Source of the DNA: Terriglobales bacterium
Lineage (GTDB): Bacteria; Acidobacteriota; Terriglobia; Terriglobales; Acidobacteriaceae
Length of the DNA: 35,380 nt
Direction of reading: 5' to 3'
Assembly: GCA_025451215.1 (NCBI GenBank)
Contig: JANWKU010000142.1
Coordinates: 1 to 35,380, forward strand
Of the stretch, positions 8,696-17,266 are shown piece by piece. How positions within the stretch are numbered: the stretch's first letter is position 1; each line of letters begins with the position of its first letter. The notes beneath the pieces were generated by a model. The model was given only the letters and a program-made list of their open reading frames with translations, had not been told where the DNA came from and ran no database searches. A program made the translations under genes and the position numbers.

Positions 8696-10408
8696 TCATC
8701 GCAGCAAGGTGACATAAATCGCATTGTTGCCCGAGCGAAGATCTTTCCCGTAAGAAAGCGCCACGCCAAATCCGAAGGCCTTCACTTTGAGCGAAGCCCC
8801 AACGTCGGTGAGCCACTTGTGCGAGCCGAGTCCGGCGACATCATCGCGGATAGTTCCCGTATCCACAAAGGGGCTGCCAATAAGCCGGATCATCTGCCAG
8901 CGATAAATAGTCTTGTCCATCTCCAGGTTTGATAAAAAATAATCGCGGCCCAGTGGGGCGCTGCCCTTTCGGCCATCACGGGTTGTAATGTGTCCGCGCA
9001 TCCATAGATCATTGTCACCGCCCAGTCCCAACTCCCATAATTCATCAAAGGGCAGATTGCCAAAGGTTTTACCCGCGGACGCTCGCTCCTCCACCGCGTA
9101 ATCTTCCCCAGTGGACTGCGGGAGCCATTGATATCGCGCGGTGGCCTGCAACTTCTCGAAAGTCTCGCCGCTCTCTGACCAAAGCCGTCCCGTCTGGGAA
9201 TTCGCATCTACATCCAGACGCATTCTGCGGTCGGGGTCTTGCCATATTGCGGATTGCGCTTCAATCTCCTCTTTCAGTTGGAAACCCTTGGAAAGCAGGG
9301 ACGAAGTCAAAGCCGGGCCGGGAACCTCACTGCGAAAATCGCGGTGTGAAAGCTCCGCCTCCGCCGACCAGTGCAGGCGGTCTCCAGCCAGCGCAGAGTA
9401 TTTTCCATAAACAGCCTCGCGCCGCAGATTCAATCCACCGAGCGAAGTTGCTGGGCCAGTAAATGAACTGAGCAACGCCCAGTTTTCGTCACGAAGATCC
9501 ACTCCCAAGCCGAAGCCATGCTTCGGGTCTTTAGCCAGCGGACCGGAGAGATTTGCCTGTATACGGCGTTTTTGCGCGTCCCACCGATACGCGGAGGTGA
9601 AGTTGAACGCTTCATCTTTAAGGTTGAAAGCTTCCGGATAAATTGTTTGCGCAGGCAATCCGCGCAGCAGCATGAACGCAGCAATCCATTTATTTTCCTT
9701 CCATCCCTGTTTCTGGCGATTGTGGAATGCAACGTCGAAATTTCCATCGGGCCAGGCGGAGAGGTCAAAACTGAAATCGGGAAAGATTCCCAGACTTTGC
9801 AAACGATCGTCAGTCTCCCTTAGCTGCGACAACTGAATAGTGCTGGCCCGCGAGAAGGCAAAAGCATGATCTAAAAGCGTGGCATCGAGCCTAGGCGTCG
9901 GATCATATTCAATGCCAGCGACGCGGGGCTTGCTGGCTCGGTTCCAATATTTCAGCGAAGCTTCCAGATTCCCTTGCAAAAAATAAACCGTGCCCAGGAA
10001 GTCGTTTGCATATTCGTCTTCCGGCTTTAACTTCAAAGCGCGGTGAAGGTTCTTTACGGCTTCGTCATATTGCTTCTGTTTGAAAGCCACTCCCGCCAAT
10101 TCCACTGGGAAGCGCTCGTCCCGCGGATCGAGTTGCTGCCCTTGCTGGAAGACTTTCCGGGCCTCATCCCACTTCCCCAATTGCGCCAATGCCGATCCAT
10201 AATAGAAATCAACATCGGCTGAAGGATGGGAATCCGTCCTGGCGTGGCGAATTATTTCCTGCCACTGGTGCGCGTTGAATAATTCCTGCAAGGAAGGACC
10301 GTTCAACCTCGCGGTATTCCTGGAAGAAGCCGAAGGGGGTGCTCCACTCTGCGCAGTTGCTGAAATCGAAAACAAGAGGAATGCAAGAAGAGCGAAGCGG
10401 CAGCTCAC
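8696..10408 (-). CDS. TPR protein with POTRA-like segment and Omp85-like beta-barrel
   Basis: Started at GTG 10408, the gene gives about 570 residues with a clean signal peptide (residues 1-19, ending ISATAQ). This GTG overlaps the stop of the upstream peptidase gene as GTGA. In-frame ATGs at 10444 and 10462 would lengthen it by 12 or 18 residues. Residues 40-160 form TPR-like helical pairs ('YYGSALAQLGKWDEARKVF', 'VAFKQKQYDEAVKNLHRAL'). Residues 170-235 ('LRETDDRLQSLGIFPDFSFDL', in part) resemble a POTRA fold. The rest is rich in alternating strands and ends 'GSPFVDTGTI...GFGVALSYGKDL...IYVTLL', like the last strands of Omp85/surface-antigen barrels. It probably lies in the outer membrane and helps assemble or export partner proteins. 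The barrel call is by pattern and moderately sure. Confidence 0.65.
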   Translation of the reverse strand: MSCRFALLAFLLFSISATAQSGAPPSASSRNTARLNGPSLQELFNAHQWQEIIRHARTDSHPSADVDFYYGSALAQLGKWDEARKVFQQGQQLDPRDERFPVELAGVAFKQKQYDEAVKNLHRALKLKPEDEYANDFLGTVYFLQGNLEASLKYWNRASKPRVAGIEYDPTPRLDATLLDHAFAFSRASTIQLSQLRETDDRLQSLGIFPDFSFDLSAWPDGNFDVAFHNRQKQGWKENKWIAAFMLLRGLPAQTIYPEAFNLKDEAFNFTSAYRWDAQKRRIQANLSGPLAKDPKHGFGLGVDLRDENWALLSSFTGPATSLGGLNLRREAVYGKYSALAGDRLHWSAEAELSHRDFRSEVPGPALTSSLLSKGFQLKEEIEAQSAIWQDPDRRMRLDVDANSQTGRLWSESGETFEKLQATARYQWLPQSTGEDYAVEERASAGKTFGNLPFDELWELGLGGDNDLWMRGHITTRDGRKGSAPLGRDYFLSNLEMDKTIYRWQMIRLIGSPFVDTGTIRDDVAGLGSHKWLTDVGASLKVKAFGFGVALSYGKDLRSGNNAIYVTLLR

Positions 10409-10959
10409 CGGGTTGCAGCTTGAGGCACCGCGAGCAGAGTCCATTTTCCCGTGGCGTTCCATTCGCGTTCAAAGGTTGCGCGGTCTTCCTTCAATAGCTT
10501 TCGCTGCGCAGGATCATTCACCAGAACCGTGCCATCTTGCCAGTTCAAGCCTGCAATCACCAAATAGTGCAAGGAAGGGTCGCCGCGCGAAGGCTTTAAA
10601 GCCGCAATCAAAGGCCTTCCCTTTTCGAGATCATGCTTCACTTCGTCCCAGTCGCCGCGAAAAGTGAAAGTGCGAAATCCATGTTGCTGGAAGTACCGTT
10701 CCATGTCCGCGGCGAAAATCCCATGCGCCTTCGCGGAATACAAATCACGAAGAATTTGTGAAGAATCAACGCTTATGTTCGAGGAACCCGGTTGCTGCGA
10801 CCAATACTGCATGACCATGGCAATGCTGGCCGCGCCACAGCCATCCCGCGATTGCTGCACAAAAGGAACATCCAGCCAAATACCGGGCACGTCTGCGGCC
10901 AGGCCCAAAAGGCAAAAGCAAAGGGCCATGGCCGCCACGTTTACCGTGTTGCGAAACAT
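10405..10959 (-). CDS. secreted C39-like (PA2778-type) cysteine peptidase
   Basis: The 184-residue protein has a signal peptide (residues 1-22). A papain-like C39 domain follows: catalytic Cys41 in 'VQQSRDGCGAASIAMVMQYW' with upstream Gln35, His131 in 'SLHYLVIAGL' and Asp149 in 'VLVNDPAQ'. All residues expected for activity are present. C39 peptidases usually remove double-glycine leaders inside ABC exporters. This one is free-standing, has no transporter domain and appears periplasmic. The start at ATG 10959 lies 4 bases after the stop of the PA2779-like gene. A TTG at 10980 is also in frame. The neighbours match the PA2778/PA2779 pairing known from Proteobacteria, from memory, where PA2778 carries C39 plus TPRs. 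Here TPRs sit in the next gene. The target is unknown and could be the small anchored proteins. Confidence 0.78.
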   Translation of the reverse strand: MFRNTVNVAAMALCFCLLGLAADVPGIWLDVPFVQQSRDGCGAASIAMVMQYWSQQPGSSNISVDSSQILRDLYSAKAHGIFAADMERYFQQHGFRTFTFRGDWDEVKHDLEKGRPLIAALKPSRGDPSLHYLVIAGLNWQDGTVLVNDPAQRKLLKEDRATFEREWNATGKWTLLAVPQAATR

Positions 10960-10963
10960 AAAA

Positions 10964-11368
10964 TCAGCGGACTGCCACAATAATTAGAATCAACGCAACC
11001 AGGCCCAAAATAATCAGTACCAGATCATGGTCCGTCAAATTTCCAGCTGCGAAATCAGCTTGCGCTTTGTGAGTGCGCGCAGCCATCTGCGCTAGCTCCG
11101 CATCATTCAGCTGCGAGACCGCGGTCTTCACCTGCTCGGAATTCACTTTGGCATTGCTGAGCGCTTTTTGAGCGGAGGGGCTTGAAAGAAACTCCCGCAC
11201 GTCCTGGATGTTTTGTTGCCGCGCCTGGGAGGCGGTGACCGCCTGCTTTTGCAGGTCTGCCCTGCTTACCACGTGGGAGTCAGCAAACATATGCTGAGGG
11301 AGGGCAAAGGTGGCGGCGACCAGGCAAACAAGAGCTGCTCGCCCCGCCAGTTTCAAGTCAAAGCGCAT
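10964..11368 (-). CDS. PA2779-like small secreted protein with C-terminal membrane anchor (copy 2)
   Basis: The 134-residue protein starts at ATG 11368, fixed by AAGGAGGT on the minus strand (11377-11384). It has a signal peptide to about FADSH. A helical body follows with 'VSRADLQKQAVTASQARQQN' and 'AVSQLNDAELAQMAART', then a single hydrophobic segment 'LVLIILGLVALILIIVAV' at the very C-terminus. The order of signal, helical domain with a 'lsDaElaqla' element, and terminal anchor matches the PA2779 family as I remember it. It is clearly paralogous to the gene at 11481. It lies 4 bases before the C39 peptidase start, so the two are cotranscribed. It is probably anchored in the inner membrane with the helical part in the periplasm. 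Confidence 0.75.
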   Translation of the reverse strand: MRFDLKLAGRAALVCLVAATFALPQHMFADSHVVSRADLQKQAVTASQARQQNIQDVREFLSSPSAQKALSNAKVNSEQVKTAVSQLNDAELAQMAARTHKAQADFAAGNLTDHDLVLIILGLVALILIIVAVR

Positions 11369-11425
11369 AAGTAGAAACCTCCTTAGAGTTCTATTCCACG
11401 GCACTACTCATAGTAATACAGGTTT

Positions 11426-11447
11426 AGCCCCGCGGTGTCGCAGGGCT
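11426..11447 (-). promoter_or_regulatory. hairpin between the two PA2779-like genes
   Basis: AGCCCCGCG (11426-11434) and CGCAGGGCT (11439-11447) pair over nine positions with one mismatch around a GTGT loop. No T-run follows on the minus strand, so it is not a textbook terminator. It may lower or stabilise the downstream transcript, or be chance. Confidence 0.3.
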
Positions 11448-11480
11448 TCCCCTGGCTTCACGATGCACTCGCGAAAATTA

Positions 11481-11861
11481 TCAGTGCGACACAACAATAA
11501 TGAGAATGATCACAACAATCCCCAGCACCACAAGCGCAATGTCCCGCGTCCCAAGGTTTCCAGCCGCGAATGCCGATTGCGCCGTGTTCGCGCGGGAGGC
11601 CAATTGCGCGAGTTCCTGATCGCTCAATGATGGAACCGCATTCTTGACCTGTTGAGCGTTCACGCGCGCGGTGCGCATGGCCTGCGCAGCAACGTCAGTG
11701 GAGAGAAATTGTTCAACTTTTTGGATATTTTGCGCCCGAATCTGCGAAGCGACGACGAGTTGCTGTTGCAAATCAGATTGACTCACAACATGGTTGGTCT
11801 CTGCCATTGAGAGAGCTGGGAAAGCCGTGACGAGTAGCAGTGCAACAAAAGCCCGAAGCAT
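11481..11861 (-). CDS. PA2779-like small secreted protein with C-terminal membrane anchor (copy 1)
   Basis: This 126-residue protein has the same plan as its downstream paralogue: a signal peptide (residues 1-20, ending LSMAE), a conserved helical body and a terminal hydrophobic segment 'IALVVLGIVVIILIIVV'. Shared positions include HVVS, DLQ-x-Q, ASQ-x-R-x-QNIQ-x-V, FLS, VN-x-x-QVK-x-AV, L-x-D-x-ELAQ-x-A and F-AAGNL just before the anchor. The start at 11861 is supported by GGAGGA seven bases upstream on the minus strand. It is the first gene of the set that continues with copy 2, the C39 peptidase and the TPR/beta-barrel protein. No catalytic residues are visible. A structural, signalling or substrate role is inferred. 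Confidence 0.75.
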   Translation of the reverse strand: MLRAFVALLLVTAFPALSMAETNHVVSQSDLQQQLVVASQIRAQNIQKVEQFLSTDVAAQAMRTARVNAQQVKNAVPSLSDQELAQLASRANTAQSAFAAGNLGTRDIALVVLGIVVIILIIVVSH

Positions 11862-11984
11862 AAAAATCCTCCGCCGCGAATCAAAAGTCTAGGTGGGCGT
11901 CGCATCTATGATGCGCCCGCAGATTCAACTGTTTCACGCGCCCAGGAATTTGGGAGGAACATGCACGATTCGCAAGGCCCACTC

Positions 11985-14513
11985 TTAGATGTTCTCTACA
12001 TGCCTTTGCAGAAATAAGGCGATCTCCTCAGGATCCATTCCGGGATCAATCTGAATTGGCGCTCCGATCTTGACGCGAATCTGGCGCGGTCTGGCAAATC
12101 TTTTTCCGCGCTTCTTGATTTCGAATAGTCCGTCAATTCGCATGGGGACCACAGGAATCGCCAGGCTTTTCGCGAGAATTCCAATTCCCGCCTGGAACGG
12201 CCGCAACTTGCCGTCGGTCGTGTGATGGCCTTCAGGAAAAACCAAAATACTGTAGCCGCGATCTACAGATTCTCCCGCATAGGCAAAACTCTCGCGGAAT
12301 CCCGCCGCGCGGGGAAGAGGAAATACATTGAGCAAAGCCACGCCCAGCGTCCATTCAACCCGGCTGTAGATTTTGCGGACAATATTTGTTTCTGGCGGCG
12401 GCGTCCGCAGGATTTCGAGCGCTTCGCCACCCGCAGCGGTGGCCAGTTTGTTGCCAAATCGCGCCGGAAGCGCCGTCTGCACGAAGCCGACGTCCACATC
12501 GTCAATGTGATTGCAAACCACAAGGACGGGTCCACGAACGTTTTTCAGAAGCTCGCGGCCTTCCACCTTGGGCCATCCAAGCGCAAACATCGCCGGGCGC
12601 ACCAATAAATAATGGGCAAGCAGACGAAGCCAGCTCGTCGGCCAGCGCTGTACCCAAGCTGGGTAATGATAGTGCGCTCGCGGCATTGACGCGGTGCCAC
12701 CGCGCAGCACGCGTTCCAAATCACTAACCGTGTTTACCGCGGAAAAGTTTGCCTCACTTAAGTCAACCTGATACCGGTCTTCCAACGCGCTCATCAACTC
12801 CACCCGATCCAGCGAACTCAGGCTCAAGTCTGCATCGAGATTCGCATTGGGCGAAACGCTGCCCGCGCCATGTTTCGAGATGCGTCCAATCAACTCGGCA
12901 AGCGGACTAACGGGCACATCACGCGCTCCTCCGGCCAATTCACCGAGGACCACCTGTGCGATTTCAGCCCTCTTCGGCTTTTGAGTAGAAGTTCGTGGAA
13001 AATCTTCTTCGGGCCAGACGAACCACTTCCTAACTCGCTGATACTCGGCCAGCAATGCGTTAGCCTGTTGCACAATGGGTGCCGCATCTTTTTCCGGATC
13101 GCGCAGAATCAATACGGCGCAAGGCTCGGCGTTGCCGCCATCTTCAAACGGAATCACGACACAATCCTTTACTTCCGGTTGTTTCCGCAGAGCCGCTTCA
13201 ATGTCTTCCGGATAGACATTCATTCCGGCGGAAGTCACGATCACTTCTTTCTTTCGACCTTTGAAGTACAGGTTGCCGGCTTCGTCCAATTCGCCGATGT
13301 CGCCAGTGTGGAACCAGCCCTCATCTCCCGTCGCGGCATGAAATTCTGCGCCCTTCATCACCGTCGAAGCGACTCCGCCACCACGCACCAGAATTTCGCC
13401 GTCAGCGGCAAGTTTGACTTCCCGACCGGCCAGTACTTTTCCGATCGAGCCTTTGCCCAGTTTGAATGGATGGTTCACGCTGATCAGCGAAGTCGTCTCT
13501 GTGAGGCCATAGCCCTGAACGACAGCAAAGCCCGGCCGGCCCCAGAATTGTTCCGTGACGCTATCGAGCGCCGCGCCGCCGCAGATGAATGCCCAGAACT
13601 TCCATCCGAAGCGGCGATGAATACGGCGGAATATCCACCAGCGGTGCAGAAAATGCTTCCCCTCCGAATGCTGAAATTTGCGCAAGAACGATTGCAACTG
13701 TCCGTCATCTTCCAAATCACGCTGAATTTTTTTCTTGAGCGATTGCAAAACGCGCGGCACCGAAACTAGCACTGAAATTCGCTCCCGCCGAATGGTGCCC
13801 AGGATCTCAGACGGTTTGAAGGTGTCCTGGAAAAACACAGTTCCTCCCATCAGTTGCGGAAGGAATATCCCAAGAAACTGTCCAAAGACGTGGCTGAGCG
13901 GAAGAAGATTCAAAAAACGGACCGGGTGCACAAAGCGCTCGTACTTGAGATATTTTTTTATTTCAGCTTCGAGCGGCGCGATATTGCTCAGAACGTTGCC
14001 GTGGGTAATGACCACACCCTTCGGTTCGGCAGTCGTACCGGAAGTAAAAATGATCTCCAGCGGATCTTCGGGAGTTAATGCTGCTGCAGTGTAAGGCTCC
14101 GTGGAATGCCTATAAAGAAGTTCTGGAAGTTCTTCCAGCAACAGAACCGCGGATGGGTCAAATGTTTTGCCATGCTCGCGGGAGCAAACCGCCAATTTCG
14201 CATTCGTCTGCCCGTAAACGCGACGCGTGAAGTCTGCGCTCGCCGCATCGTCCATGGGTACGGCCACGGCCCCGCGCAACGCGCATCCAAAGAACGCAGC
14301 AACCCACTCCGCCGAGTTCGCCCCCCAAAGCAGCACGCGATCACCCTTGCCGAGCCCACGCGCCTCAAGCTCCCACGCAAACTGAAAGGAGGTATCCGCA
14401 GTCCTCTTATACGACCAGCGCGTGAGCCGGTATCCCATGCGCTGCGCGTAGGCGCATTCTTCCCCTCTGGTCAGAAAATTATCAAGGAAGCCGGCAATCG
14501 AACTTTGCTGCAT
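11985..14513 (-). CDS. fused acyl-activating enzyme, acyl carrier and 1-acylglycerol-phosphate-type acyltransferase
   Basis: The 842-residue protein has three domains. Residues 1-520 form an AMP-forming acyl ligase with 'FTSGTTAEPKG' (156-166), 'GYGLTETT', 'WFHTGDIG' and 'KGRKKEVIV'. Residues of about 540-615 form an acyl carrier domain with 'LSLSSLDRVELM', where the second Ser is the expected phosphopantetheine site. The last 190 residues form a PlsC-type acyltransferase with NHIDDVD (the HX4D motif) and 'VFPEGHHTTDG'. It could activate a fatty acid, load it on its own carrier and pass it to a lipid. E. coli Aas combines only ligase and transferase, in the opposite order. ATG 14513 is chosen over the adjacent TTG. 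The exact acyl acceptor is not known. Confidence 0.85.
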   Translation of the reverse strand: MQQSSIAGFLDNFLTRGEECAYAQRMGYRLTRWSYKRTADTSFQFAWELEARGLGKGDRVLLWGANSAEWVAAFFGCALRGAVAVPMDDAASADFTRRVYGQTNAKLAVCSREHGKTFDPSAVLLLEELPELLYRHSTEPYTAAALTPEDPLEIIFTSGTTAEPKGVVITHGNVLSNIAPLEAEIKKYLKYERFVHPVRFLNLLPLSHVFGQFLGIFLPQLMGGTVFFQDTFKPSEILGTIRRERISVLVSVPRVLQSLKKKIQRDLEDDGQLQSFLRKFQHSEGKHFLHRWWIFRRIHRRFGWKFWAFICGGAALDSVTEQFWGRPGFAVVQGYGLTETTSLISVNHPFKLGKGSIGKVLAGREVKLAADGEILVRGGGVASTVMKGAEFHAATGDEGWFHTGDIGELDEAGNLYFKGRKKEVIVTSAGMNVYPEDIEAALRKQPEVKDCVVIPFEDGGNAEPCAVLILRDPEKDAAPIVQQANALLAEYQRVRKWFVWPEEDFPRTSTQKPKRAEIAQVVLGELAGGARDVPVSPLAELIGRISKHGAGSVSPNANLDADLSLSSLDRVELMSALEDRYQVDLSEANFSAVNTVSDLERVLRGGTASMPRAHYHYPAWVQRWPTSWLRLLAHYLLVRPAMFALGWPKVEGRELLKNVRGPVLVVCNHIDDVDVGFVQTALPARFGNKLATAAGGEALEILRTPPPETNIVRKIYSRVEWTLGVALLNVFPLPRAAGFRESFAYAGESVDRGYSILVFPEGHHTTDGKLRPFQAGIGILAKSLAIPVVPMRIDGLFEIKKRGKRFARPRQIRVKIGAPIQIDPGMDPEEIALFLQRHVENI

Positions 14514-14595
14514 CAACTACAGCCTAGTTTTCTTTTAGATAGGAGGTCAATTCGCGGACAGGCGCTGGTATCCAATCATGCCCAAACGCATAGGC

Positions 14596-15474
14596 TCAGA
14601 GCCCAAGTTGCTTCAAATAGCGCAGGAAGGGTTCGCGTAGGTCAGGCCGCTTTAGCGCGAATTCTACGGTAGCCTTCAGAAATCCCAGTTTGTCCCCGGC
14701 GTCGTGGCGTTTGCCGTCAAATACGTATCCGTAAATCTTCTCGCGCTTTAACAAACGCCGCATTCCATCGGTAAGTTGCAATTCGCCCCCGGCGCCCGTT
14801 TGCGTCTTTTCGAGTTCCTCAAAGATAGTGGGCGTAAGAATGTACCGGCCGATGATCGCCAGATTCGAAGGCGCCTGTTCGGCTTTCGGCTTTTCAACCA
14901 AATCCTCAATCTCAAAAAGCTTTCCATTCGATCCTTCCACCGGCTTCGCCTTAAGGACGCCGTAGGACGAAATGGATGGGCCGTCAATTTGCTGGACGGC
15001 AATCACCGAGCATTGCGTCTTCTCATAGACCTGAATCAATTGCTTAAGGCATGGAACTTCCGCGTCAATCACGTCATCCGCCAGCAAAACAGCAAAGGGT
15101 TCATCGCCCACCAGTTCGCGAGCGGTGAGCACCGCATGTCCCAGGCCCAGAGCTTCTTTCTGGCGCACGTAAGCGACGTGAATCATGTCGGAGATGTGGC
15201 GGACAATTTCCAGTAGATCAGTTTTCTTGCGCTCCGCCAGCATGCTTTCCAGTTCGTAGCTGACGTCGAAGTGGTCTTCAATCGCCTGCTTTCCTCGGCC
15301 CGTGATCATCACGATCTGGTCACAGCCGGCGGCCATGGCTTCCTCAACTCCGTACTGAATGATTGGCTTGTCCACAATAGGCAGCATCTCTTTGGGCTGC
15401 GCCTTGGTGGCAGGCAAAAAACGGGTACCAAGTCCGGCGGCGGGAAATACTGCTTTGCGAACTTTCTTGCTCAT
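14596..15474 (-). CDS. galU: UTP-glucose-1-phosphate uridylyltransferase
   Basis: The 292-residue protein makes UDP-glucose from UTP and glucose-1-phosphate for envelope polysaccharides. The N-terminal 'FPAAGLGTRFLPATKAQPKEM' nucleotide loop (in part), 'VDKPIIQYGVEEAMAAG', 'LGLGHAVLTA', 'VLLADDVID', 'EDLVEKPK' and 'GAGGELQLTDGM' all match bacterial GalU along its whole length. The ATG at 15474 has GAAGGG about seven bases upstream. It lies 35 bases after the DUF885 gene and 82 bases before the fused acyl enzyme gene, all in one direction, so an envelope-related transcript is possible. Confidence 0.95.
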   Translation of the reverse strand: MSKKVRKAVFPAAGLGTRFLPATKAQPKEMLPIVDKPIIQYGVEEAMAAGCDQIVMITGRGKQAIEDHFDVSYELESMLAERKKTDLLEIVRHISDMIHVAYVRQKEALGLGHAVLTARELVGDEPFAVLLADDVIDAEVPCLKQLIQVYEKTQCSVIAVQQIDGPSISSYGVLKAKPVEGSNGKLFEIEDLVEKPKAEQAPSNLAIIGRYILTPTIFEELEKTQTGAGGELQLTDGMRRLLKREKIYGYVFDGKRHDAGDKLGFLKATVEFALKRPDLREPFLRYLKQLGL

Positions 15475-15509
15475 TCTGTACCCTTCGAAACCAGATTCGA
15501 CTCAATTGA

Positions 15510-17237
15510 CTATAACGTAGGACTATTATTTCCCAGCATCTTCTCGCGAATGATTTTAAGAGGCACCGGGCCCTGCTTCATAAACGTGTCGTGAAATTCA
15601 CGCAGGCTGTATTGGTCTCCGCGCATGGCGTGATAGTCCTGCCGCAATTTCATGATCTGCAATTTTCCAAGTGTATAAACAAGGTAAGTAGGGTCGGACG
15701 TGCCGCGCTTGATTTCTTCTTCCGCGACCGGCGGAACCTGCTGCCCTTCCTTAATGAAAAATTCCCGCGCTTGTTCCATCGTCATCTTACCCGTGTGCAT
15801 TTCGATGCCAACAATGAAGCGCGCGTTTCGCAACAATGCATCTTCCAGTTGTCCAAGACGTAATTTCAAATCGCCGTTGCCATAACCTTCGTCCAGCATC
15901 ATCTGTTCGGTGTAGTGCGCCCAGCCTTCCATATTGCTATTGGAAATGAGCAGCTTGCGAACTTTCGATGGAGCGCTCTTGAGCCAAAGATACTGCGTGT
16001 AGTGTCCGGGATAAACTTCATGCACCGAAGTGCTGACGATCACGCCGCGATTAAAGCCTTCCATCCATTCTTCCGTTTTCGTCGCGTCCCACGAGGGATC
16101 AGGCAACGTCACATTGAATGTTGCATCCGGCGCCTTTGTTTCATAAGGGCCGGGAAAATCCATAGAGGCGGTAGTTAATGCCCGTAAAAATGGCGGAGTC
16201 TCTTTGACCTGGGGAGGCTCCATGGAAGGCAAGGTAACAATCTGTTTCTGCTTGATGAAGTCACGTTCGCTGGCCAGCACATCGCGAAATGTTTGCAACA
16301 GCTGATCCGGGCGGACGTGATCTTTTTCCAGATCAGCCAGAATATCTTTCGGATCACGCTTGGGATCAATTTCTGCGGCGACTTCCTTGAATCGTTTCTG
16401 GTTTTCGTGCAGGTTCGCATAGCCAATCTCCAGCAACTTGTCTAAAGGGATGTCAACCATCTCTTCATAGAGCAGCTTTTTGCGGAAGTTTTCTGCGCCA
16501 ATGCGGAAGTCGCCATTCGAGACCGGAAGCAAATCATTTTGCAGGTAATTCTGATAGTCAGTGAGGGCTTTGATGACTGCATCGTTACTCGTTTTGAATT
16601 GGGCGAGTAGTTTAGGATCTGTGACCGAAGAGAATGCATCCAGAACATCTTTCTGAAAAAATCCAATAATGCCGGGAAGCTGCTGGAGTGCGACCTCGGT
16701 GTAGACCTTGGGAGGGTTCTTCAAGTTTTCCCGTGCGGCCGCAAAATTAGCCAGGGCCGCATTTTCGCGATCAATCGTGGCCCGAAGGCGCTCTTCGGCG
16801 GGGGCAAAATTCCGCGCCATTAACACAAAAATAGCATTTGAAGCGCCGGAGCTGTACATGTCCGGATTCTTCTTCCACATCTGAATGTCATTCAATTCCA
16901 ACAAGCGCGCATCGATGGAGTTGATAACGAGCTGCCGGTCGGCAATCGTATCGTCGGTCAAAGTCAGCGTGGAAAGTTTTTCGAATCTGATTTTGAAATC
17001 GTTGAGCCCCGCAACTTCTGCCGCCGCCGCTTTTGCGGAATAGTCTTCCAGTTTGTGGTCGTACTGGTGAAACCCGTTGAGCGTGCCATCAGAGGGGTGA
17101 AACTGAAAATGAAAATCAAAATATTCATCCACCAACTGATCGAAGGAGTGCGCCTGCTGATGAGGACGCGCTTGTACGGACAGCGAAAGAAGCAGGAAGA
17201 CCAATACCGCAGAACATGCCGCGACGGCTTTATTCAT
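15510..17237 (-). CDS. secreted DUF885 family protein, probable metallopeptidase-like
   Basis: The 575-residue protein has a signal peptide (MNKAVAACSAV... to ...VQARP). The DUF885 domain covers almost all of the mature chain. The hallmark is HEVYPGHYTQ in the C-terminal third, a likely metal-binding and catalytic motif in this family, followed by 'MEGWAHYTEQMMLDEGYG' and 'TLGKLQIMKLR'. DUF885 proteins are helical and resemble M2/M3-type zinc peptidases. A peptidase role is inferred and not shown. The start at ATG 17237 is supported by GGAGAAG on the minus strand. A longer frame to 17360 would overlap mfd and has no family support. The gap to mfd is 29 bases, so the two are probably cotranscribed. 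Confidence 0.82.
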   Translation of the reverse strand: MNKAVAACSAVLVFLLLSLSVQARPHQQAHSFDQLVDEYFDFHFQFHPSDGTLNGFHQYDHKLEDYSAKAAAAEVAGLNDFKIRFEKLSTLTLTDDTIADRQLVINSIDARLLELNDIQMWKKNPDMYSSGASNAIFVLMARNFAPAEERLRATIDRENAALANFAAARENLKNPPKVYTEVALQQLPGIIGFFQKDVLDAFSSVTDPKLLAQFKTSNDAVIKALTDYQNYLQNDLLPVSNGDFRIGAENFRKKLLYEEMVDIPLDKLLEIGYANLHENQKRFKEVAAEIDPKRDPKDILADLEKDHVRPDQLLQTFRDVLASERDFIKQKQIVTLPSMEPPQVKETPPFLRALTTASMDFPGPYETKAPDATFNVTLPDPSWDATKTEEWMEGFNRGVIVSTSVHEVYPGHYTQYLWLKSAPSKVRKLLISNSNMEGWAHYTEQMMLDEGYGNGDLKLRLGQLEDALLRNARFIVGIEMHTGKMTMEQAREFFIKEGQQVPPVAEEEIKRGTSDPTYLVYTLGKLQIMKLRQDYHAMRGDQYSLREFHDTFMKQGPVPLKIIREKMLGNNSPTL

Positions 17238-17266
17238 TTTTCTTCTCCGGAAAGCAGGGACAGAAA

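Noticed and set aside
12870..13769. Long plus-strand open frame (about 299 codons) opposite the fused acyl enzyme gene
   Set aside because: It is fully antisense to a gene with clear domains, has unlikely composition, no ribosome site and no recognisable motif.
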